A stretch of DNA of 64,000 nt from Micropterus salmoides (taxonomy: Eukaryota; Chordata; Actinopteri; Centrarchiformes; Centrarchidae). How positions within the stretch are numbered: position 1 is the stretch's first letter; each line of letters opens with the position of its first letter. The notes below the pieces were generated by a model. The model did no database searches, was not told where the DNA came from, and saw only the letters and a list, made by a program, of their open reading frames with translations. Shown one piece after another: positions 49,454-59,600 of the stretch. The position numbers and the translations under genes are program-made. Location: contig NW_024041150.1 in the NCBI RefSeq assembly GCF_014851395.1, positions 2,780,891 to 2,844,890 of the forward strand, in the 5' to 3' direction.

Positions 49454-51953
49454 GCACCAGAGTTCGTTTGAAAGCGTACCGAGACCACCTCTTAAAAAGG
49501 AGGTCTAAATTCGCTTGTTTGGTCAGCTTTTGGTGCGCACCCAGTGACACAAGGTGTGGATGTTTCTACTGAAAAGCAAGCAAGTACACTCTGGCATAAC
49601 AAAAAAATGTTTAGAAAACATCAGTCTGTCTCTCGCTGTAATAAAAACCAGACAAGAAATCAGTAGAACAAAGACTCCCGGGGAGTGCATAAAAATATGC
49701 AGGTTTCCTGTCAGCCTCTACGATTCATGTATTCCTCTGAGGAACTAAAAGTCTAAACAGACACCCAACATGTTGTCAGCTGCAGCTGTGAAGGTTGACG
49801 TGAGTCAGTGCGTTTGATTTTGTATGTGCGCAGGACAAGGTGAATGGTACAGTCAGATAAAAGGGCCACAAATGCCCTACACACACACACACACACACAC
49901 ACATCATCCAGATTTGACAAGGTTAGTTAATCATCTGTCACAGGGACAGGGGAACGGACAGACTCCCCTCTCCTCTGTCTGTCCTCCATCTCTCCCTCTT
50001 TATTTATCCCTCTATCTCCTCCTTTATTCCTTCATCGTCTCTCTATCCAAGGACAACTGTCCTTTTCCACCGATATTAACCTTGTATATCTCAGCACATG
50101 GTTTTATCTCTTTTTCTTTCTGTCTGCTTCCTCTTCTCTTACAATGTCTCCCCCTTTTCCCTACGTCACCGCCTCGTTCACCCTTCCATCCACTTTACAA
50201 TCCTATGAGTTGAGGCCTATTCCCCTCCCTGGTAGGGACGAAGCTGTCTTTATATCATTCAGCCCTCTAATCGGCCCCACATCATTGCCTCCCAGCAGCT
50301 TAGCCCAAGGTAAATCGAGTGGTCCTTTTCATAAAGAGAGATAGAGGGGGATGGAGATAGGAAGAAGGATGAATGGAAGGATGAACAGTGGGGGGAATTT
50401 AAGACGGAGAGTTATTGTAAGCTATAAGAGGGAATGACAGAGGCGTAGAGGAAGTAAAGGAAGGGAGAATGAAGGGATGGGTGTATGAAGGTAAAAGAAG
50501 GTGGATATGGATGGATGAGTCCAGTTTAACCAGCACATTATTGGAGAGGAGAGGTGATAAATGGAAAGGAAAGTAGACCAAACCAGGAAAAGCGGGGAGG
50601 AAAAGTAACAGCAGGGATAACGTGATGTTAAGGAGAGCGTAAGACACGACAAAAAGACGCAGAGACAGAGGATGAAGTGACAAAAAAAAAAAATAGCAAA
50701 GACGGCAAAAGTAGAAGAGAAAGTGCATCGGAGGCTGTCCTGCACGGAGGCGACGAGAGGCGTGCATCTATCAGCTCCGCGCTCGCTGCGAAAAGCCGCC
50801 AGGGACGGAGACACCAGTCAACTCAGGAAATAAGAAAATGATTAAGAGCGATTTAATGTCACACCGCCGCCAAGCCAAAACGCACATCTGTCACAGGGAG
50901 ACTGATGTTACTGCACCTCCCTCTCACTTCTACCCTCCCTCACTCACACTCTGGCAGTCACTCATTCATTCATTACACTCTCCCATCTCTGATGTTTTTT
51001 TCCCCATCCAGGCCCATATCATATACCCTAGCAAACCCAGCCCCCATGAGCCTCCAAATCACATGTATACACACCCATTTCCTGTGGCTTCTGCTTCCTA
51101 TCATCTAACTCACACACATAATCTGTTGTTAACAATTTCAGCTATGGGATTTGCTATGATTATTCCCATATGAAGCAAAACAAAAGCATGGGAAAAACTG
51201 CTGACTGATGGATTTCAAGCAGAAAATTATGGATGCGCTTGAAACCACGTGTGCATCTCTGTGAGTGTTTGCCTATATCATCACCACCTTTCCCAGAGTG
51301 TAACATCTCTGTTGTTCACTAGAATCTAAAAAGAAATGGATGCAGAGAATCAAGTAATCTGCTAGTGCTGTTCCCACAATGTCTTCAGACCACAATCCTG
51401 TCCAAATTACACGTGTAGTTTCCCCTTTCACTGCTCCAGTGCTCTGGTGGTCACCACGAGCTCAAGAGAATCCAAAGCCCACGCTCACAGCTTTTAAACA
51501 CTGCCCCCATCAGGTTGTTTCTGTATATTACAGTGTTGTACAGTAGACTGCTGGGGGCAGCTTCCAGTTGTGTTTTTAATGAAAGGGCTCATGAGTTCTT
51601 TAAAAGCAATTCAGAGCAAGATGTGAAGGCAACATTAAAAAGGGGGGAATACTTCCCTTTAGTTATTTCTGTGTATAAATGAACAGTCAAAACTTTATTT
51701 TCTTGGAGACAACTAAGAAAGAAAACTTATTTCCCAGAGAAATTAACTTGTTTCTAGAAATTCTTTTTGAAAATGAGGGTCTCTATTTTGAAAAAGGTTT
51801 TTGCAGTAGAAGAGAAAAACAAAATACTATCAAGGTGATTTGAGCGCAGTGCCAATTATAAGACAAAAAATAAGACATAGAAAATACTTATTTTTTCTGA
51901 TGCGCAAACCAAAAATAAAAACATAGTAAACCCCCTGTGACCTTTGTACTCAC

Positions 51954-52091
51954 CGTTGCATTTCCCTCCGTTGATAGGGTCGCCATAGTAGCCGGGCATA
52001 CAGCTCTGACAGTGCGTCCCTGCTGTCAGGTTCCCACAGTGCTCACACACACTGCCGTTCACACACCTGCTGTGACCATTACACTGACACG
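51954..52091 (-). CDS. atrnl1: atrnl1 exon: first laminin-type EGF-like domain (copy B)
   Basis: This is the second copy of the exon at 35009-35146, displaced by exactly 16,945 bases. It has the same 138-nt length, acceptor and donor, and the same encoded protein by eye. The small nucleotide differences inside it are silent, which fits either an allele or a very young duplicate. It is followed on the minus strand by the gap at 39077-39576 and then by the copy A exons. A transcript read literally from this assembly would carry PSI-EGF-PSI-EGF before the second EGF exon. Because the 16.5-kb repeat ends at the gap edges, I read it as the same exon seen on a second haplotype. Confidence 0.92.
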
Positions 52092-52513
52092 CTGCGAGGA
52101 AATTACACAAACACAGGATAGGATACAATTAGATGCTAATTTATCAGGTACATCTAGCTGTAAGTGCATGAAAATGAAAGCAATATGGGTGGGACATGAA
52201 TGATATACAAGTAAGTAAGTTTTTCTTTAAGGGAGTCTGGGACGGATTTACCGCAACATTAAATTACTTATGCACAAGTTTTGCTCTGAAGGAGAAGATC
52301 TCAAAGAGGATAATAAGAACACATTAAAAGTACCAGGTGTAACAAAGGCAAGATCGGGTCACTGATTATCCAGATAATGTCTCTGGATACAGATCACATT
52401 TTAAAACCAGGTGTAAATCGAGTCTTATTATATTCAGGTCAACTTCTGTCACAGAGTATCAAATGTAAACAATATAATACAGTCACTTGAATCTGAGCAA
52501 GCGGGTCACTGAC
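52092..52513 (-). other. atrnl1 intron between PSI and EGF exons (copy B)
   Basis: The same 422-base intron as in copy A; the offset of 16,945 is constant across both exons and this intron. Confidence 0.85.
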
Positions 52514-52762
52514 CAGGACACTGGATGAAGGCCCAGTTGTAGCCTCTATCAGACGAACAGAGACTCTGGTCCAGCACCATGTCCCGGTCTCGTAGTCTGT
52601 CTCGGTCTCGGGGCCCAGCCCTGGCAATAGCAGGCTTCAGGGGGCCTCTGTAAGAGCCTTCCATGCAAACACCCTTGCCGGTGTTACTGGGATCACCACA
52701 CCAACCGCACTCCGCCCTCTCCAAACACTCGGCACATGTCCTCAGACCTGAACAGTTCTGGG
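52514..52762 (-). CDS. atrnl1: atrnl1 exon: PSI (plexin-repeat) domain (copy B)
   Basis: This is the second copy of the exon at 35569-35817, again displaced by 16,945 bases. It keeps the 249-nt length, phase 1 at both ends, intact splice sites and the same protein, including the arginine-aspartate run (codons at 52581-52610). No stop or frameshift separates the copies, so neither is a pseudoexon. Within the continuous sequence 39577-64000 this copy has real upstream DNA beyond the repeat, so it probably represents the contig that truly connects to the 5' part of the gene. Copy A is the one connected to the 3' exons at 17756 and 7043. Confidence 0.92.
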
Positions 52763-53484
52763 CTGTAGAAGAGATGTGAGACAGGCAGAGATAGAGGAAG
52801 AGAGAAAAAAGGAGAGAAGGAAGAGAGACTAAAGTTAGTTGAATACATGAGTGTGTTAGGTTCCTGGTTTTGTTTACAAATTGAAAAACAAAAATAACTA
52901 CCATTATACTAGAGTACAAAATTTGTAGTAAGACTTTTTCTATCTTTGATAATTATTCACACAAACAATTATCCTCTTTAGTTCCCAGTCAGACCAGAAA
53001 GTGGCACAACAAAAACTGTTTGCAAATGTTTGTCAGTGCCTTTCAAAAACTGTTACAAATGACCGTTACGAAAAATGATTCATATAAGCCTTTTCTGATC
53101 TGCCAATGCTACAGTTAAGGTTGGTCGGGTCAAATAAACTACTCGGCTCGGGTTAGGAATAAAACACGGTCAACAATGACTTGGCAGGAAATGGGGTGGT
53201 TGTAATCGCCAGTGTCACAGTAGTAAGACACTTTGTACACCTGATCTTTCACCTCATGATCCTCCAGAAGAGGATCATGAGCCATAACGAATACTGTCCT
53301 TTGCAATTTGGTATAGAGATACAAGTCGTCGCAGGTCAATTGTACATACACAGAGGTCATTTTAGACATTAAATAAAATTACCTTCAGTGTTTTGTTTTG
53401 GTCTGAAGAGACTCAAAATAAGTGGAAATTGTGTGATGTAGAAGAGAAAAACTCTATTGGCACACAGTCTTCTAACTTGTATAT

Positions 53485-53603
53485 TTTGTTAATTTCATGG
53501 TTTTATATTTATGTCTACTGTTACGCCCCTAGTCACCAATGCAAATTTCTTGTATGTCCAAAAACTACCTGGCAATAAAGCCCGTTTCTCAGTTCTGACT
53601 CTC
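53485..53603 (+). repeat. Non-LTR retrotransposon-like 3' tail (copy B)
   Basis: Counterpart of 36541-36656. Immediately after it, copy B lacks the 60 bases found at 36657-36716 of copy A. Confidence 0.4.
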
Positions 53604-56122
53604 GATCATCAAAGTTCATTAAAGCACCACACATATTAACTGCCACTCCAAAGAGGACTCCACTGATATGAACACATTTTGATCCAACATTTTACTGTTA
53701 CAGAATACATTCTGGCACCACTGGACCCTTACTATGGTTTAATTCCTGTTGAAACTGATATGTTGTTGATATTAGGGAGGGCCATAAGCCATGAGCGATC
53801 AATCTTAATGTAAACCAATACAATATCAATAAAGACAGAAAAGCGGTTTGATGTGATAGGATGGACAGAAGGATAACAAATTGGATGCTTCTTTGAGATT
53901 TTATTTTCACACAAACGCAAAGATTAAGGTCTTAAAGGTGTTAAATATTCTCTATTTTCCAGAATCTTACTTTTTGTATCATTGTTTCTTTAATTTTTCA
54001 CAAACTTCATTGAAAGTATTTATATAACTGATTTTAAGTGCATGACAATGACCTTTAATGCATTGCTCAGTCCTATTTTTAGTGCTACTATATTTAAACC
54101 CAAACATTTAAACAACGGCTATGTCTACATTATTTCATAGGGTTGAAAGTTAATGGTCTTTAAGGCACATTCTGTACATATTCTGTCCTTCACACTGTAG
54201 TATAGTTAATCAAAACAGCTTCAAAGAAAGCATAAACACAATAAAAGCCTTTGGGGATATAATCTACCTCCTCTAATGTACTTTGCGTCTTTTGTTCTCA
54301 CCTTTTCTTTGACCCTCAACATTTATAAAGAAATTGACTTTTGTTGCACCATTCCATGTGTTGAGAAATACATTTGTATTCATCAAGTGGATGTGACATT
54401 CAAAAATACTTTACTGGTGCAAATTAAAAAATGACACTTTTTTCTTTTTAAAATGGTATGGCATTCAATACTTGTAAAAGAAAATAAATCTCCAAACAGA
54501 AGCCCTTTTTTGTTGCAGAGAATAGGCGGGACAAGAATAACAAATCATGTGTTTTTTCCCCTGGAGAAGCTGGCCTTCCAAAGTTAACTTTACAGACTGT
54601 TTTGAACCTTTCAGTCTTGTTTTGCTCTCATTCTCAACGTCAGTTCGTCTTCCCGTCATAATAAATTTTAGTCTACAAAGCGAGGGTGGGAATACACAGT
54701 CAGAGACAAAGAGAGAAAGGTAAGACTCTGTGGGTATCTTGGCGTGTACACAGGAAACCTAAAGGTTGAGAGAAGGTGTTGTTTCTTAAAGCCCAGCGAG
54801 ATGATTCAAATGCAGCATCAAGTAAAGTAGCATTTTCACCAGAAGTTCTCTTTTGAAAATGAGCCATTTCCATAAGCCACAGATGTTCTAGCTGAACCTG
54901 TATCTCTTTCTCTGTGTCCCTGCAAGCTAGCACTGCTTGAAATACACCCCTTGTGTCCTCTGTATGTTTGCAAGCTCCCCGTTGCATTATTCAACTGTAG
55001 CAATGCTGATTCATTTGTTCTCTCTCCCTCTTTATAATTACAAACTTCTGCTCTCCATTTCTGAGACTCACTCTTTATCTCCTCGCTGCCACATTTTTAT
55101 CCCCCTCTTTTGCATCTTTTTCCCCCTATTTCTATTCACAAAGCCATCTTCCCCTCTTGCGCTCATTCCAAGCTGCTTTCTTCACCACTAGCCTATCCTC
55201 CATTATTTCCTGTCATTTTCGTTTCATTTGATTTTTTTCATGGATTACTTTAAAACACTTTGGGCACAAATGACATCACCAAGGATGGAAAAGTACTTTT
55301 TCTTCATTTTCTCTTTTTGTCGCTCCCCCTACTGTGTTCTTCCCTCCAGTTTTCACTTTCACCTCCCCTTATTTCCTCTCTCTTCTGACAACTCACTGGA
55401 TCCCCACTATAGTCAATAGTTCAAAGAGTCGGTTGAACAGAATAACCCTAATCCACCACACAGTAGGGATTCTACTGCTAGAAAAGCACATATTTACATA
55501 CCCAAGAGCAGACTTTAATATCCAATAAATATACCAGATCTGCTATCATCTTAAAATATGATTCAAATTTCAGGGAAATTGGTAGCCACTGTGCAAAATA
55601 TAAAAATATTAAATATAATGAAATTTTTTGCTTCTCTTTAAATTAATAGATCCAATTTGTACCCACTCAGTGGCATGATTAGGCTTGCAGTGCCGGCTCA
55701 ATTTGTGCTTCACCCATAATGATCGAGCATTGCTCAATAGTTACTTGAGTCCACTTCATTTTAACTTGAACCTTTCCTCAACCTGTTTGGACACTCCACT
55801 GTACATTGGTCTGCCATTGGTATTTGCTTCTAATATATATATATATATATTTCATTATACCTTTAACATTATTGGATTTTTTCAAGACAGTCTATTCCCC
55901 AACCCAATCAGTCATGCCCATTTCTGCCTTGTTAGCTTGTAATCTTTTTTACTTCTTGTACCAATTTCATCCATTCTTGGGAGATGAGCCAGAAAAAGGT
56001 AGCAAGCACATCTGAATTTCTACAGAAAATGTATTCTTATCTAGTTGTATATTTTTATCAGCGTGTGGCAGGAATATTCGATTTTCGCCTCAAAATGCAA
56101 ATGGGAAATCCATGTCTGATCC

Positions 56123-56755
56123 ATACACTGTATATAAGAAATGGACGTAGTCATCGTGACGTCACCCGTTGGTTTGTGGACTGCCGTTTTGAAGCCTCGA
56201 GTTTGGCCGATAGGTCACCACCATGTTGAGTTTTTACAACCAGTAAGTGACGATACAGCGTCGGCCATGTGCGGAGCTATAGCTAGCTTGCTTAGCTAGG
56301 CGCATCTGTAACTCACGTTAACTGTCATTTTAACACGGCTGATAACTTTGTCTAGCAAACAGTCTTAAAACTAAATGTAATTCTCACCAGAGAAAGTGAA
56401 CAGCCAACTCCTAATAAGCTTTTTCAACAGCTGTGGTTTAATTTACACAGTGCCGAGAGTAGGAGTCGGCTCTAGCCTGATTGACAGGTCGCCATGGTAA
56501 CAGCTTGTCAATCATAGATAATCCCGCCCTGAAACATACTTTGCTTTATGGTCCATTTTTAAATAAATGGGACCATTATTTACTTAATCAACATCATTTT
56601 GTGTTAAAGAAGACTTGAAACTAGCGACTGAGACCATAAACTCATTATGAAAGTGTTTACTGAGGTAATTATTCAGCTGAGAAGTAGGGTCATTTTACCA
56701 TTATTTCTAATTGAGCCGGACTTTATTTTGCAACCAGAAGAGTCGCCCCCATGGC
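56123..56755. repeat. Dispersed repeat, same family, independent insertion
   Basis: Starts catacactgtatataagaaa and carries the full phrase order of the copies at 26985 and 44127 with many substitutions. It has extra segments such as gtaattctcaccagagaaag that are absent from the other two. The direction is the same. It lies about 160 bases beyond the end of copy B. Confidence 0.7.
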
Positions 56756-57087
56756 CGTTCGATATAATGAAGGTCTGAGGGACTTCCGCGTTCCTATCAG
56801 ATTGCTGACCGGAAGCTTCCAACTTGGTCCAATCCTAATATTTTGTCACCCTATGCACGCCACACACCTCCGTGAAGCTAGAAGGCTCAGCCAGAACATC
56901 AAACCAACCATTTTTATCCATACCAAACACACAAATACCAAGCATGTAAATGAACTTATATCACAACATTAATCACTCTGTAATCACTGTACATGGCTGC
57001 AGTTATTGCCATCCAAATATCTCTCATCTCATCCTACACTGCCGTCTGGCCAGACGCTCAGCTCAAGTTGTGATCAGCTGTGTAACT

Positions 57088-57205
57088 CCATCCATCCATC
57101 CATCGTCAACCGCTTATCCTGCGTACAGGGTCGCGGGGGGTTGGAGCCAATCCCAGCTGACATCGGGCGAAAGGCGGGGTACACCCTGGACAGGTTGCCA
57201 GTTTT
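57088..57205 (+). repeat. Dispersed fish repeat (CATCCATCCAT...GGGTCGCGGGGG type)
   Basis: A (ccat)n run leads into cgtcaaccgcttatcctgcg, gggtcgcggggggttggagc, and ggcgaaaggcggggtacacc followed by ctggacaggttgccag. This ordered string is extremely frequent in fish genomes. I believe it belongs to a retrotransposon 3' region but cannot fix the family by eye. Confidence 0.6.
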
Positions 57206-57214
57206 ATTTTTTAT

Positions 57215-57300
57215 TTTATTCATTTATTTATTTTTAAAAACCTTTATTAAACCAGGCAGAACAGCTTATTTACAAGGACACCTGGCACGAGGTGAGAAGC
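57215..57300. repeat. Repeat fragment (TTATTAAACCAGGCAGAAC type)
   Basis: The string cctttattaaaccaggcaga, then acagcttatttacaaggaca and cctggc, resembles a widespread interspersed fish repeat. It directly abuts the preceding repeat through an atttattt-rich spacer. Confidence 0.45.
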
Positions 57301-59112
57301 CTCTTGAGGGTAAGGGGTGGAGTGGATACAGGTTTAGACAGACAACATTTAGTGTTAAGGAACAGAAAGCAATATTAAAAATAAATAAGTTCTGTACTCA
57401 AGTTGTGAGTCTGTAAAGCATGGGAGTGCTTTTGGAATGTTGATCAATATTCACTGTTTCTATCAATATTTCAATGTTTTGGAAGCTTTATGTTATTTGG
57501 AACATGGTTGTATAGACAGAAATAGTGTTTTGAAAAAAACTCCAATAAAAGTGAACATATAAACAGTAAATATGGCCAAGGATGGCGAGGATGAAAATAT
57601 CTTATTTTCCTTTATTGCATCTCCATTTACTCTTTAATAGAAAAATAGTTGATTCATAATCCTTGGCTTCTGACCTATCAAAGGAGACCAGAATTATGCA
57701 TCTAGGCTCAATGGTTGAGGATTTATTACGGATATTTTAGGCGTTTTTCCTGGAAATAGGGGTCGGTTTCCAAGAGGTTAAATGATCATTTTATGTGGTT
57801 TGGGAGTTGTAAGATTCAGCATCAAGAGACAGAGGTTACATCATTATCTAAACACACACGGGTCAGACACAGTGAATTCAAATCTCACATAAAAACTGAG
57901 CTCTAGAGATGTGGTCTGGTTTGTAAAGTAATTACTTCATGACAACTAGGGGCCTTCACAAAAAACATGCAACATGCTCACAGAATCACATTTCACAGAA
58001 GTGAAATGAAATTCATATATAGTGAGCTCTCATCTGGCTACCCTTTTATCAGCAACATGGGAAAGACTGTAAGAAAGATGGCAAGTCATGTATTCTGCTG
58101 CAGAGATAATCTCCACACACAGACTGCTTCCCTAAACACACATTGCAAGGTGCATTTGCAGCTCTTGACTGCAATTCATTTGTGAAACATGTCAAAATCA
58201 GTGACAGCAAATGGCTCAAATATTTCAGGAATCAGCCTGCATGCCACGATGATGATGAAACGAGCCCTGAGGACATTAAATGACACGAGTAAAATCAGCT
58301 CATAAAGAAGTGAGCGACTGGGGGCAAAACCAAATTCCTCCATAGACAGAAAATGTTAAGTCCCAAGACGTTCACTTACATAACTGGTTTATGTAGATAA
58401 TATAATTTACCTGCTATGTTCTCTCTGGCTGAGCCAATTCTATATTTTATACCATTTCCAACAATCACGCTTCATCTGTGTTCCACATGGAAAGAATTAG
58501 GAGAGGTTATTGCCTCACGTAGTCTTGTGGACTCTGGGTAGATGAGGATGAGAGAGAAAAGTGTTACATTCAGTGTGTGCCTGCAGGGTTTACAAGGCTT
58601 TAGTGTTAGTTAACAGCACCAAAGATTTAGCTGTACCATGTGCTATAACATGACATTAGCTCCAGGCAATTTCTAGAGTAAATGTCCTTTTGGATGGTGC
58701 CTGTACTTCCCATGTGGATGGAAAACATAATTCATGATTAAAAACCGAACATGTGATCTAGTCTTGGTCCAAATATTAAATTGTTGACAGACTGTCAACT
58801 GCCTATTTTTTGCTTTGTGGATATTGGTAAAACTAAAAATAGGGACACTGATTTACACACTTCTAACTGCTTAAATGTTAATGTTCTTGCAAAAGGGTGA
58901 TTATTCTGTCTTCACTCTGTGTTTGTGTTCACAGCTCAGCAGCAAAGTACAACAAAGAGGCATAACTAAAATTTAACTTTATCTCTCTTCACTGCAATTA
59001 AATTATGAATTATGACTGTTAAATTTAACACTTGTATAAAGAAGAACTCTGCTCAAATCATGAGGCATTTTAAGAAAGAGGAATGTAAGATTGTCAACAA
59101 ATCCCATTTTAT

Positions 59113-59117
<5 letters not shown>

Positions 59118-59148
<31 letters not shown>
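59118..59148. repeat. (TA)n microsatellite
   Basis: A pure run of ta dinucleotides inside intron sequence. Confidence 0.85.
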
Positions 59149-59151
<3 letters not shown>

Positions 59152-59204
59152 CCAATTGTAAGATTTTATATAATCAAATTGTACAAACTTTTACAGCAAA
59201 TCTA

Positions 59205-59600
59205 ATCAATTATTTGTCAGAACATTTCACTCTGAACCCGGGATCGCCAAAAGTCATTATAATATACCGTCTCAGAACCACAAACGTCTGTGCCAATCTA
59301 TTGAGTTAACGTTAAGATATGGTACTGGATAAATAAGAACTTGAACCTGCTGGTGGAGCATGATGAGAGGTCAGGTGATAAACAAAGTACAAAGTCATCC
59401 TCTGCAGAATCTATACAAAACTTTCGCTCTGAACCAAAAATGTCAATCTGCTGATGGCGCCAATTCAAAAGTCAGGGGAATCATGAGGTCATTATGATTC
59501 ATCCTCTGGGAATGTCTGCACAGCCTTCATGGCAATCCATCCAATAGTTGCCAAAATATTTCACTCTGGACCAAAGCGCTGCCTTGACCAGCTGACTAAT
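59205..59600. repeat. Dispersed repeat (TCCTCTGGGAATGTCTG...CATGGCAATCCATCCAATAGTTG type)
   Basis: Contains atgattcatcctctgggaat, ttcatggcaatccatccaat and agttgccaaaatatttcact followed by ctggaccaaag. This ordered phrase is found very often in percomorph genomes. Two weaker related phrases (catttcactctgaacccggg and ctttcgctctgaaccaaaaa) precede it, suggesting internally repeated units. Confidence 0.5.

Larger units (their letters stand above)
35818..51953 (-). other. Inter-exon interval created by the duplicated placement
   Basis: As assembled, this interval runs from EGF exon copy B through the left part of copy B, gap 2 and the right part of copy A to PSI exon copy A. If the duplication is an artefact the interval does not exist as an intron. 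It holds C/T-rich DNA at 38130-38500 and a (TA)n run at 38945-38965 in copy A, and the copy B repeats listed separately. Confidence 0.6.
39577..55964. repeat. Large direct repeat, copy B (16,388 bp)
   Basis: Copy B starts at the first base after gap 2 and ends at 55964, where the sequence runs on without interruption into unique DNA (ttcatccattcttgggagat). Copy A instead stops at the gap. The order contig end, gap, contig start, with the overlap on both sides, is the signature of two overlapping contigs placed in series. Confidence 0.97.

Noticed and set aside
53139..53369. Minus-strand frame of 76 codons in copy B with protein-like composition
   Set aside because: In copy A the same place is broken by a length change (gaggttttt versus gaggatcat context), there are no splice signals, and a retrotransposon-like tail follows on the opposite strand. 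Treated as chance.
22407..55964. A genuine recent tandem duplication expanding atrnl1
   Set aside because: Possible in principle, but both inner ends coincide with gap edges and the copies behave like alleles; kept only as an alternative to be tested.
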